From Isoperla grammatica (lineage: Eukaryota; Arthropoda; Insecta; Plecoptera; Perlodidae): a DNA stretch of 64,000 nucleotides. Location: NCBI GenBank assembly GCA_945910005.1, contig OX246745.1:39945919-40009918 (forward strand), read 5' to 3'. Positions 29,001-40,819 of the stretch are shown here, piece by piece. The stretch's first letter is position 1. Each line of letters opens with the position of its first letter. The position numbers and the translations under genes were made by a program. Under the pieces are notes generated by a model. The model did no database searches and was not told the origin of the DNA. It was given only the letters and a program-made list of their open reading frames with translations.

Positions 29001-32000
29001 TACACTACACGAACAAAATGTGATGTAAACACTGTCGGCGACGTTTATAGCGACGCATAATACATAGTGTTGATGGAACAAGGACAATGTTGGTACTACA
29101 CTACACGAACAAAATGTGATGTAAACACTGTGGGCGACGTTTATAGCGACGCATAATACATAGTGTTGATAGAACAAGGACAATGTTGGTACTACACTAC
29201 ACGAACAAAATGTGATGTAAACACTGTGGGCGACGTTTATAGCGACGCGTAATACATAGTGTTGATGGAACAAGGACAATGTTGGTACTACACTACACGA
29301 ACAAAATGTGATGTAAACACTGTGGGCGACGTTTATAGCGACGCATAATACATAGTGTTGATGGAACAAGGACAATGTTGGTACTACACTACACGAACAA
29401 AATGTGATGTAAACACTGTGGGCGACGTTTATAGCGACGCATAATACATAGTGTTGATGGAACAAGGACAATGTTGGTACTACACTACACGAACAAAATG
29501 TGATGTAAACACTGTGGGCGACGTTTATAGCGACGCATAGTACATAGTGTTGATAGAACAAGGACAATGTTGGTACTACACTACACGAACAAAATGTGAT
29601 GTAAACACTGTGGGCGACGTTTATAGCGACGCATAATACATAGTGTTGATGGAACAAGGACAATGTTGGTACTACACTACACGAACAAAATGTGATGTAA
29701 ACACTGTGGGCGACGTTTATAGCGACGCATAATACATAGTGTTGATGGAACAAGGACAATGTTGGTACTACACTACACGAACAAAATGTGATGTAAACAC
29801 TGTCGGCCACGTTTATAGCGACGCATAGTACATAGTGTTGATAGAACAAGGACAATGTTGGTACTACACTACACGAACAAAATGTGATGTAAACACTGTC
29901 GGCGACGTTTATAGCGACGCATAATACATAGTGTTGATGGAACAAGGACAATGTTGGTACTACATTACACGAAAAAAATGTGATGTAAACACTGTCGGCC
30001 ACGTTTATAGCGACGCATAATACATAGTGTTGATAGAACAAGGACAATGTTGGTACTACACTACACGAACAAAATGTGATGTAAACACTGTCGGCGACGT
30101 TTATAGCGACGCATAATACATAGTGTTGATAGAACAAGGACAATGTTGGTACTACACTACACGAACAAAATGTGATGTAAACACTGTCGGCGACGTTTAT
30201 AGCGACGCATAATACATAGTGTTGATGGAACAAGGACAATGTTGGTACTACATTACACGAAAAAAATGTGATGTAAACACTGTCGGCCACGTTTATAGCG
30301 ACGCATAATACATAGTGTTGATAGAACAAGGACAATGTTGGTACTACACTACACGAACAAAATGTGATGTAAACACTGTCGGCGACGTTTATAGCGACGC
30401 ATAATACATAGTGTTGATAGAACAAGGACAATGTTGGTACAACACTACACGAACAAAATGTGATGTAAACACTGTGGGCGACGTTTATAGCGACGCATAA
30501 TACATAGTGTTGATGGAACAAGGACAATGTTGGTACTACACTACATGAACAAAATGTGATGTAAACACTGTGGGCGACGTTTATAGCGACGCATAATACA
30601 TAGTGTTGATGGAACAAGGACAATGTTGGTACTACATTACACGAACAAAATGTGATGTAAACACTGTGGGCGACGTTTATAGTGATCCATAATACATAGT
30701 GTTGATAGAACAAGGACAATGTTGGTACTACACTACACGAACAAAATGTGATGTAAACACTGTCGGCGACGTTTATAGCGACGCATAATACATAGTGTTG
30801 ACGGAACAAGGACAATGTTGGTACTACACTACACGAACAAAATGTGATGTTAACACTGTGGGCGACGTTTATAGTGACGCATAATACATAGTGTTGACGG
30901 AACAAGGACAATGTTGGTACTACATTACACGAACAAAATGTGATGTAAACACTGTGGGCGACGTTTATAGTGACGCATAATACATAATTTTGATAGAACA
31001 AGGACAATGTTGGTACTACACTACACGAACAAAATGTGATGTAAACACTGTCGGCGACGTTTATAGCGACGCATAATACATAGTGTTGACGGAACAAGGA
31101 CAATGTTGGTACTACACTACACGAACAAAATGTGATGTAAACACTGTCGGCGACGTTTATAGCGACGCATAATACATAGTGTTGACGGAACAAGGACAAT
31201 GTTGGTACTACACTACACGAACAAAATGTGATGTAAACACTGTCGGCGACGTTTATAGCGACGCATAATACATAGTGTTGATAGAACAAGGACAATGTTG
31301 GTACTACACTACACGAACAAAATGTGATGTAAACACTGTGGGCGACGTTTATAGTGACGCATAATACATAGTGTTGATAGAACAAGGACAATGTTGGAAC
31401 TACACTACACGAACAAAATGTGATGTAAACACTGTCGGCCACGTTTATAGCGACGCATAATACATAGTGTTGATAGAACAAGGACAATGTTGGTACTACA
31501 CTACACGAACAAAATGTGATGTAAACACTGTGGGCGACGTTTATAGCGACGCGTAATACATAGTGTTGATAGAACAAGGACAATGTTGGTACTACACTAC
31601 ACGAACAAAATGTGATGTAAACACTGTCGGCGACGTTTATAGCGACGCATAATACATAGTGTTGATAGAACAAGGACAATGTTGGTACTACATTACACGA
31701 ACAAAATGTGATGTAAACACTATGGGCGACGTTTATAGCGACGCATAATACATAGTGTTGATGGAACAAGGACAATGTTGGTACTACACTACACGAACAA
31801 AATGTGATGTAAACACTGTCGGCCACGTTTATAGCGACGCATAATACATAGTGTTGATGGAACAAGGACAATGTTGGTACTACACTACACGAACAAAATG
31901 TGATGTAAACACTGTGGGCGACGTTTATAGCGACGCATAATACATAGTGTTGATAGAACAAGGACAATGTTGGTACTACACTACACGAACAAAATGTGAT

Positions 32001-35000
32001 GTAAACACTGTCGGCGACGTTTATAGCGACGCATAATACATAGTGTTGATAGAACAAGGACAATGTTGGTACTACACTACACGAACAAAATGTGATGTAA
32101 ACACTGTGGGCGACGTTTATAGCGACGCGTAATACATAGTGTTGATAGAACAAGGACAATGTTGGTACTACACTACACGAACAAAATGTGATGTAAACAC
32201 TGTGGGCGACGTTTATAGCGACGCGTAATACATAGTGTTGATAGAACAAGGACAATGTTGGTACTACACTACACGAACAAAATGTGATGTAAACACTGTC
32301 GGCGACGTTTATAGCGACGCATAATACATAGTGTTGATGGAACAAGGACAATGTTGGTACTACACTACACGAACAAAATGTGATGTAAACACTGTCGGCG
32401 ACGTTTATAGCGACGCATAATACATAGTGTTGATGGAACAAGGACAATGTTGGTACTACACTACACGAACAAAATGTGATGTAAACACTGTGGGCGACGT
32501 TTATAGCGACGCATAATACATAGTGTTGATAGAAAAAGGACAATGTTGGTACTACACTACACGAACAAAATGTGATGTAAACACTGTGGGCGACGTTTAT
32601 AGCGACGCATAATACATAGTGTTGATAGAACAAGGACAATGTTGGTACTACATTACACGAACAAAATGTGATGTAAACACTGTCGGCGACGTTTATAGCG
32701 ACGCGTAATACACAGTGTTGATGGAACAAGGACAATGTTGGTACTACACTACACGAACAAAATGTGGTGTAAACACTGTGGGCGACGTTTATAGCGACGC
32801 GTAATACATAGTGTTGATGGAACAAGGACAATGTTGGTACTACACTACACGAACAAAATGTGGTGTAAACACTGTGGGCGACGTTTATAGCGACGCATAA
32901 TACCTAGTGTTGATAGAACAAGGACAATGTTGGTACTACACTACACGAACAAAATGTGGTGTAAACACTGTGGGCGACGTTTATAGCGACGCGTAATACA
33001 TAGTGTTGATGGAACAAGGACAATGTTGGTACTACACTACACGAACAAAATGTGGTGTAAACACTGTGGGCGACGTTTATAGCGACGCATAATACATAGT
33101 GTTGATGGAACAAGGACAATGTTGGTACTACACTACACGAACAAAATGTGGTGTAAACACTGTGGGCGACGTTTATAGCGACGCATAATACATAGTGTTG
33201 ATGGAACAAGGACAATGTTGGTACTACACTACACGAACAAAATGTGATGTAAACACTGTGGGCGACGTTTATAGCGACGCATAATACATAGTGTTGATGG
33301 AACAAGGACAATGTTGGTACTACACTACACGAACAAAATGTGGTGTAAACACTGTGGGCGACGTTTATAGCGACGCATAATACATAGTGTTGATGGAACA
33401 AGGACAATGTTGGTACTACACTACACGAACAAAATGTGATGTAAACACTGTGGGCGACGTTTATAGCGACGCATAATACATAGTGTTGATGGAACAAGGA
33501 CAATGTTGGTACTACACTACATGAACAAAATGTGATGTAAACACTGTCGGCCACGTTTATAGCGACGCATAATACATAGTGTTGATAGAACAAGGACAAT
33601 GTTGGTACTACACTACACGAACAAAATGTGATGTAAACACTGTCGGCGACGTTTATAGCGACGCATAATACATAGTGTTGATAGAACAAGGACAATGTTG
33701 GTACTACACTACACGAACAAAATGTGATGTAAACACTGTGGGCGACGTTTATAGCGACGCATAATACATAGTGTTGATGGAACAAGGACAATGTTGGTAC
33801 TACACTACATGAACAAAATGTGATGTAAACACTGTGGGCGACGTTTATAGCGACGCATAATACATAGTGTTGATGGAACAAGGACAATGTTGGTACTACA
33901 TTACACGAACAAAATGTGATGTAAACACTGTGGGCGACGTTTATAGTGACGCATAATACATAGTGTTGATAGAACAAGGACAATGTTGGTACTACACTAC
34001 ACGAACAAAATGTGATGTAAACACTGTCGGCGACGTTTATAGCGACGCATAATACATAGTGTTGACGGAACAAGGACAATGTTGGTACTACACTACACGA
34101 ACAAAATGTGATGTAAACACTGTGGGCGACGTTTATAGTGACGCATAATACATAGTGTTGACGGAACAAGGACAATGTTGGTACTACATTACACGAACAA
34201 AATGTGATGTAAACACTGTGGGCGACGTTTATAGTGACGCATAATACATAATTTTGATAGAACAAGGACAATGTTGGTACTACACTACACGAACAAAATG
34301 TGATGTAAACACTGTCGGCGACGTTTATAGCGACGCATAATACATAGTGTTGACGGAACAAGGACAATGTTGGTACTACACTACACGAACAAAATGTGAT
34401 GTAAACACTGTGGGCGACGTTTATAGTGACGCATAATACATAGTGTTGATAGAACAAGGACAATGTTGGAACTACACTACACGAACAAAATGTGATGTAA
34501 ACACTGTCGGCCACGTTTATAGCGACGCATAATACATAGTGTTGATAGAACAAGGACAATGTTGGTACTACACTACACGAACAAAATGTGATGTAAACAC
34601 TGTGGGCGACGTTTATAGCGACGCGTAATACATAGTGTTGATGGAACAAGGACAATGTTGGTACTACACTACACGAACAAAATGTGATGTAAACACTGTC
34701 GGCGACGTTTATAGCGACGCATAGTACATAGTGTTGATGGAACAAGGACAATGTTGGTACTACACTACACGAACAAAATGTGATGTAAACACTGTCGGCC
34801 ACGTTTATAGCGACGCGTAATACATAGTGTTGATAGAACAAGGACAATGTTGGTACTACACTACACGAACAAAATGTGATGTAAACACTGTGGGCGACGT
34901 TTATAGCGACGCATAATACATAGTGTTGATAGAACAAGGACAATGTTGGTACTACACTACACGAACAAAATGTGATGTAAACACTGTCGGCCACGTTTAT

Positions 35001-36512
35001 AGCGACGCATAATACATAGTGTTGATAGAACAAGGACAATGTTGGTACTACACTACACGAACAAAATGTGATGTAAACACTGTCGGCCACGTTTATAGCG
35101 ACGCATAATACATAGTGTTGATGGAACAAGGACAATGTTGGTACTACACTACACGAACAAAATGTGATGTAAACACTGTGGGCGACGTTTATAGCGACGC
35201 ATAATACATAGTGTTGATGGAACAAGGACAATGTTGGTACTACACTACATGAACAAAATGTGATGTAAACACTGTGGGCGACGTTTATAGCGACGCATAA
35301 TACATAGTGTTGATGGAACAAGGACAATGTTGGTACTACACTACACGAACAAAATGTGATGTAAACACTGTCGGCCACGTTTATAGCGACGCATAATACA
35401 TAGTGTTGATAGAACAAGGACAATGTTGGTACTACACTACACGAACAAAATGTGATGTAAACACTGTGGGCGACGTTTATAGCGACGCATAATACATAGT
35501 GTTGATGGAACAAGGACAATGTTGGTACTACACTACACGAACAAAATGTGATGTAAACACTGTGGGCGACGTTTATAGCGACGCATAATACATAGTGTTG
35601 ATGGAACAAGGACAATGTTGGTACTACACTACACGAACAAAATGTGATGTAAACACTGTGGGCGACGTTTATAGCGACGCATAATACATAGTGTTGATAG
35701 AACAAGGACAATGTTGGTATTACACTACACGAACAAAATGTGATGTAAACACTGTCGGCGACGTTTATAGCGACGCATAATACATAGTGTTGATGGAACA
35801 AGGACAATGTTGGTACTACACTACACGAACAAAATGTGATGTAAACACTGTGGGCGACGTTTATAGCGACGCATAATACATAGTGTTGATAGAACAAGGA
35901 CAATGTTGGTACTACACTACACGAACAAAATGTGATGTAAACACTGTGGGCGACGTTTATAGCGACGCGTAATACATAGTGTTGATGGAACAAGGACAAT
36001 GTTGGTACTACACTACACGAACAAAATGTGATGTAAACACTGTGGGCGACGTTTATAGCGACGCATAATACATAGTGTTGATGGAACAAGGACAATGTTG
36101 GTACTACACTACACGAACAAAATGTGATGTAAACACTGTGGGCGACGTTTATAGCGACGCATAATACATAGTGTTGATGGAACAAGGACAATGTTGGTAC
36201 TACACTACACGAACAAAATGTGATGTAAACACTGTGGGCGACGTTTATAGCGACGCATAGTACATAGTGTTGATAGAACAAGGACAATGTTGGTACTACA
36301 CTACACGAACAAAATGTGATGTAAACACTGTGGGCGACGTTTATAGCGACGCATAATACATAGTGTTGATGGAACAAGGACAATGTTGGTACTACACTAC
36401 ACGAACAAAATGTGATGTAAACACTGTGGGCGACGTTTATAGCGACGCATAATACATAGTGTTGATGGAACAAGGACAATGTTGGTACTACACTACACGA
36501 ACAAAATGTGAT
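16997..36512. repeat. 96-bp satellite array, right part
   Basis: Continuation of the same 96-bp array, about 203 units, with the unit boundary phase preserved across the hAT insertion. A block signature (ACACAGTG, then ATGTGGTG units, then ACCTAGTG) occurs three times (15681/17050, 25990/26171, 32710/32890), dividing the array into blocks of about 95 and 70 units. The ACCTAGTG variant makes a minus-strand TAG that ends the otherwise open frame. A 1-bp deletion at about 25832 also breaks it. The array ends at ...TGTGAT, within 2 bp of its starting phase. Confidence 0.97.
25862..36512. repeat. 6,720-bp (70-unit) block repeat in the satellite
   Basis: 25862-29793 and 32582-36512 match at every line compared, at an offset of exactly 6,720 bp (70 x 96), including rare variants such as ACATAATTTTG (27530 and 34250), GCATAGTAC and TTGGTATTAC. 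The left boundary is where 25831 (TATACAC) and 32533 (AAAAAGG) differ. This is a very recent duplication or an assembly effect. Confidence 0.85.
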
Positions 36513-36844
36513 ACGTGTCATATAATGGTAAACAAGGCAAACAACATTTCTGTGTTAAAACTAATAAACACAGATTGCTCATGAGCTGCACTGGCCCTGC
36601 TGGACGGAGTCTTTTGCATTTTAAAGATATTGCGTATCACTCACCTTATTACACAGTCTCACCACGTTATACCACCTCATCTGCCGAACCGCTACTGCCA
36701 CTGCCTTACAACATAGCAATCCCCCCCCCCCTCCACTTGCAAATGACGATTGAAAAACCGGACTTTGAGTGACATGGGTGTATTTTGCCAGCACATTGAT
36801 CAAGCAATTGTCAGACACGTGTTACGCACCGACATGTCGCCGGC
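36513..36844. other. Unassigned spacer right of the satellite
   Basis: About 330 bp between the satellite and the recognisable hAT sequence. It holds a C homopolymer near 36720-36732 and no supported gene. It may belong to the rearranged left end of the following hAT element. Confidence 0.4.
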
Positions 36845-37320
36845 TTTTCCTTCCTTTTTAAGGAACAAAGGACCGCTATAGTTCCTTTTTTCCAGCCAGG
36901 AACTGTGGAATGCCATAGTTCCAATTTTCCAGGAACAGTAACGTATTTTCATAAAATCCTTTTATTTTTACTTGACTGTACAAGCTTGAAGGACGAAAGC
37001 GCCAAAACATAGTTTACTTACAAGATGACAGAAACGAGAAATCTAAAACAACTTTTTTTGTAATATTTCATTCTTTTCTACCCATCCCAACCCTCCGCCT
37101 TCTACGCCACCCCCGCGTAGGGTCTCCAATTAGTCGCACACCGGCACAAGTCGAAGACCCGAAACCGGTGACTCATCCCAAATCGCTTGTGCGTAATAAG
37201 CGTGTCATGTCACCTTTAACTGACCAACCGTTCACAGGTGTGAGAGCAACATGACTCAGACTGTCATTCCGAAATCAAACAAAACATGAAATATATCACT
37301 TGTCAACCCATCACATCAGT

Positions 37321-37797
37321 CGTGATCGAAGTCATTGGTCTCGACGCCCGCTTTGCCACTCAGTGGTTACGAAAATACCTCGTCCTTGCTTCTGTTCTAC
37401 ACCCGGACTTCCTTTTTTCATGGATAATGAATGAAGAAAGGGAATCACTTGCCAGGGAATGGCTACAGGAAGCTATTCTCTTTATGACTCTGCCAGGTGA
37501 ACTAGACCTGAATCTTCCACAAGATGAAGAGAGTCTGTTCGACTTCTACAAGTCAAACTTATCAGGGACCCGGAATGTCAACGAGTTCGACCGATTTACC
37601 ACGACGGGCCCATGCGACTTGAAAGAAATGGGAAAGTTTCCTGTATGCAGAAAGCTCTTTCTACGATACAACACTGCCATCCCGTCCAGTGCTTGGAGAG
37701 GGTGTTTAGTGCCGGGGGGCTCATTTTTAGTGAACGGCGTGGAAAAATGAGTGATGAGAACTTTGAAAATTGTTTGCGCCTGAAAATTGGACTGTAA
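37321..37797 (+). pseudogene. hAT transposase C-terminal fragment (frameshifted)
   Basis: The first frame encodes a stretch with LASVLHPDF, followed by an acidic linker and FLRYNTAIPSSA, which resembles the C-terminal part of hAT transposases. The hAT dimerisation signature then continues in another frame (ERVFSAGGLIFSERRGKM, then ENCLRLK) up to a stop at 37795-37797, so a 1- or 2-base indel near 37690 breaks the gene. The N-terminal and catalytic parts are absent. The product would be a nuclear DNA-cutting and joining enzyme acting on its own element ends; this copy cannot make one. Confidence 0.8.
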
Positions 37798-37952
37798 ATA
37801 TTTTGATATGTAAATTGCAAATAATCAATAATCATATATTAATTATCATTCATGATCATTGTCGTGTCAAGTAAGTAGTGAGTAGGCCTAGTGACGATAA
37901 CTAAATTTTGTAATTTAGAAATCTAATAACAAATGCGATGTGTTAGTGTTAG

Positions 37953-40658
37953 CTTAACGAGGCACAAAAGCAGCTCACAACAGCAATTGAAGAGGCCAAG
38001 CATAAAGAATACACAGAATACCTACAGAGCATTGACTACAGAGAGGATGCGATCAAAGCTCACTATTTCTTCTTCTCTCGACTTTGTGGAAAGTGGTCTC
38101 AGACGGACGACCGGAATGCTCCACTTCTGCTGAATAACAAAGAAGGAACCTCGATTAAGCAAAAGGCTGAGTTTTTCTACCGACATTTTCACTCTGTCAG
38201 CACCCGTGTTGGAAAAAAGAAGTTCCTGGTAGAGAAGCCCAGATACGAAGAGTTAGATGATCCCTACAACAGACTTTTCAGCGACGAAGAGCTACATCTA
38301 GCAATCTATATGCTGGACAAGAGAAAGGCTCCTGGAGAGGATGGAATACATGCTGAGTTTCTTCAGCACTCAGGCCCACTCTTCAGGAAACAGTTCCTTT
38401 CCCTCATAAACAAATCATGGATAGGCCAAGTGCCTCAGAACTGGAAGATGGGAGTCATCACACCCATCCTGAAAAAGGACAAGGACGCAAATCAAACGAG
38501 CAGTTATCGTCCAATCGCCCTCACGAGCGCACTTGCCAAAACAGCAGAACGTATGGTAAACCAACGACTGGAAACTTACCTGGAAGAAAACAACATCATC
38601 AGTGCAGATCAGGCTGGCTACAGGAAGAATAGATCGACAGTGGATCAGGTGGCATACATCGCGCAACATGCAAAGGAAGGCTTTACCAGACAAGAGACCA
38701 CAGTGGCCGTGTCCATCGATTTGTCTGCAGCTTTCGACGTCACTGATCGAACCCACGCCATAAAAGAGATGCAGAAAAATAAAATACCGAACAACCTCAT
38801 CAAGTGGCTGCACGACTTCATCAATCATAGAAGAATAAAAGTAGCCTACAAGGGTGTGAAAAGCGGCACAAGATACATTTCTGCCGGCGTGGCACAAGGC
38901 ACTATCACCGCCCCAACCATATTTAAAATTGCAGTTAATGGAGGCATTAAGCTGGTCAAAATCCTGCCAGGAATCTACGTTAAGGTCTACGCTGACGATT
39001 TCTTCATCTATGTCACAGGCAGGAACATCGGCGGCCTGCAGATAATGCTCTCCTCCGCATTAAGCATGTTGGCTGGATGGCTTGAGTCCCGTGGCTTCAA
39101 GGTGAACCCCAACAAGTCATGTTACATGGTCTTTACTTTTAAACACGAAGACCCCACTCTCGAGCTGTACATAAGTGGACAGCAGCTGAAAAAAGAGGAA
39201 CACGTTACCTACCTCGGAGCCATCCTTGACAAGAAGCTCACCGGCAAGGCCCATTTCGAGAAAGCTGCTGAGAAGGCCAAAAAGAGGCTGCGCTTGATGC
39301 AACGTGCAGCCGGAGTGTCCTGGGGAGCCAGGATTGACACACTGGTTCTTACCTACAAGACCTATGTGCGCCCGGTCTTTGAGTATGGAGCAGAAGTTCT
39401 TATCACCTCGGCGCAGAACAATCTCGATATACTTAGCAAAATCCAGAATCAGGCCCTTCGACTCGCCAGCGGTGCAGTAAAGACAACACCAGTGGCGGCA
39501 ATCGAAGCATACTGCAAAGTAGAGCCCCTACTACAGAGATTAGAGCAGAAAGCCATCATACTGCATGAGAAACTGGCCAGGATTGATCCAACATGGCTTG
39601 CCTTCCCAATGGCAAGTGCAGCAGGACACATAAATTTGGCTCAAAAAACAACACTCCTGAAAATGGAGCACTGTCCGGACCTGCTACGCCATCCTCGACA
39701 AAAGCTTACCACCCTAGATGTCAACTGCCTGCCAAATTCTACCATCAAAATCGAATTCAATCTTCAAGTGGAAGGTGTGGGCAAAAGGGAAGAAAAATGC
39801 CAGACTGAGCTGAAAGTGCTTACTGAGGCACACCTGAAGAAGCACTACCCTAAATCCGAATGGATACATGTCTTCACAGACGGCTCCCAAGACAGCACGA
39901 GAAGGAATACTGGCTTCGGCTTCCACTGCATCTTCTTTGAAGAGGCCCACCCTATGGCACCAGGCTCGAGCATTTTTGATGCCGAAATAAGAGCAATTTC
40001 AAGAGCAGCAGAAAAAATCGCAGAAACGCCAACATTTCCACTCAGGAAAACAAAATTTGTTATTATCTCAGACAGCAAGGCCGCCATCAAGAACATCTGT
40101 CACATTGAAAAATGTGAAGAAGCCTCCCTGTCACTTCACAAAAGTCTAATCAGAAATGTGATGCATTGCAAAGTGCTAAAAATCCAGTGGGTGCCAAGCC
40201 ACTGTAACATCCTGGGCAACGAAAAAGCCGACGCACTAGCCAAATTGGGCTCGAAGAAGTCGAAACCCGACACGGCGAGTATCTCCTTCAACTCTGCCAA
40301 AAACCTTGCTAAGGAGGGCCTCAAGACATCATATGATAGACTTCAAGAGTCCAAGACGAACCACAAACTGTGGCGAGACGAGGTGCTCAAAGGGCCGGAC
40401 AAATCATGGTCAAGAAAAGTGGCAACAGCGCAGTTTCGGCTGGCCACAGGACACGATGTCCTGCAGCACCACTTGAGTCGATTTCAAATAACAAAGGAAC
40501 CAGCAACTTGCAAATTATGTACATTAGGTTTTCAGGACAGAGCACATCTCCTCAGCTGTGCCGCACTTAAATCTGACATTGACGCCCTGCCAAATAACCT
40601 GAGCGGGCCAGAGAAGGAAGCACATATTTATTGGATAGCTAGGAAAAAAAATGATTGA
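37953..40658 (+). CDS. Reverse transcriptase-RNase H polyprotein fragment (LINE ORF2)
   Basis: 901 codons are open from the 5' break to the stop at 40656-40658; a methionine at 38310 would give 782 residues. Using the 782-residue numbering: the RT region has KAPGEDGI (6-13), SYRPIAL (65-71), SIDLSAAFD (135-143), GVAQGTI (193-199) and the catalytic YADD (227-230). The RNase H domain has FTDGS (D524), an AEI glutamate (E559), SDS (D588), VPSH (H631) and NEKAD (D641), so all expected acidic residues are present. A CxxC...H...C zinc-like motif follows near the C-terminus (CKLC...AHLLSC). RNase H downstream of RT points to the I/Loa/Outcast group; the exact clade is uncertain. It would copy its own RNA at the genomic target. 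The frame has no breaks, so the insertion is young, but the endonuclease is lost. Confidence 0.92.
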   Translation, partial: LNEAQKQLTTAIEEAKHKEYTEYLQSIDYREDAIKAHYFFFSRLCGKWSQTDDRNAPLLLNNKEGTSIKQKAEFFYRHFHSVSTRVGKKKFLVEKPRYEELDDPYNRLFSDEELHLAIYMLDKRKAPGEDGIHAEFLQHSGPLFRKQFLSLINKSWIGQVPQNWKMGVITPILKKDKDANQTSSYRPIALTSALAKTAERMVNQRLETYLEENNIISADQAGYRKNRSTVDQVAYIAQHAKEGFTRQETTVAVSIDLSAAFDVTDRTHAIKEMQKNKIPNNLIKWLHDFINHRRIKVAYKGVKSGTRYISAGVAQGTITAPTIFKIAVNGGIKLVKILPGIYVKVYADDFFIYVTGRNIGGLQIMLSSALSMLAGWLESRGFKVNPNKSCYMVFTFKHEDPTLELYISGQQLKKEEHVTYLGAILDKKLTGKAHFEKAAEKAKKRLRLMQRAAGVSWGARIDTLVLTYKTYVRPVFEYGAEVLITSAQNNLDILSKIQNQALRLASGAVKTTPVAAIEAYCKVEPLLQRLEQKAIILHEKLARIDPTWLAFPMASAAGHINLAQKTTLLKMEHCPDLLRHPRQKLTTLDVNCLPNSTIKIEFNLQVEGVGKREEKCQTELKVLTEAHLKKHYPKSEWIHVFTDGSQDSTRRNTGFGFHCIFFEEAHPMAPGSSIFDAEIRAISRAAEKIAETPTFPLRKTKFVIISDSKAAIKNICHIEKCEEASLSLHKSLIRNVMHCKVLKIQWVPSHCNILGNEKADALAKLGSKKSKPDTASISFNSAKNLAKEGLKTSYDRLQESKTNHKLWRDEVLKGPDKSWSRKVATAQFRLATGHDVLQHHLSRFQITKEPATCKLCTLGFQDRAHLLSCAALKSDIDALPNNLSGPEKEAHIYWIARKKND

Positions 40659-40699
40659 AAAATCAAACTTTCGGCATAAGATAAAAAAAAAAAAAAAAA
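37953..40699 (+). mobile_element. 5'-truncated non-LTR retrotransposon (LINE, RNase H-bearing)
   Basis: It starts abruptly inside a coding frame and ends in about 17 A residues (40683-40699). Both sides carry AGTGTTAG (37945-37952 and 40699-40706), a short target duplication; the exact size is uncertain because GTGTTA is locally doubled on the left. Only about 24 bases lie between the stop codon and the poly-A, an unusually short 3' UTR. The endonuclease-coding 5' part is missing, typical of incomplete reverse transcription. It lies inside hAT copy A. Confidence 0.88.
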
Positions 40700-40715
40700 G
40701 TGTTAGTTGCATTTA

Positions 40716-40819
40716 GGCCCGGTATTATAACGCCCCGCTAAATATTTGGCTTAGGACTAAATTGCTTTCCTTCTCCATAGCAACCACCAATCAAAAGTGG
40801 GCCGTCATTATACCGGGCC
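40716..40819. mobile_element. PIF/Harbinger-like MITE
   Basis: A 104-bp sequence with inverted ends GGCCCGGTATTATAACG and GGCCCGGTATAATGACG (minus strand), flanked by TTA on both sides (40713-40715 and 40820-40822). A 3-bp TTA duplication with GG-starting ends is the PIF/Harbinger pattern. There is no coding capacity. Confidence 0.75.

Noticed and set aside
3552..36512. CRISPR array
   Set aside because: The repeats are contiguous 96-bp units with no unique spacers and no cas genes, in a eukaryotic context.
3552..36512. CENP-B-box-type centromere motif in the 96-bp unit
   Set aside because: No match to the TTCG....A..CGGG pattern was found. Centromere identity cannot be claimed from sequence alone.
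3545..36521. Very long minus-strand open frames (4,085, 2,919, 2,215 and 1,205 codons) as giant repeat proteins
   Set aside because: They are the 96-bp satellite read in its one stop-free frame. Starts and ends follow array edges, a TAG variant and a 1-bp deletion, and the common variants change amino acids.
38415..38897. 160-codon minus-strand open frame
   Set aside because: It is antisense to the intact reverse transcriptase frame and has no recognisable domain.
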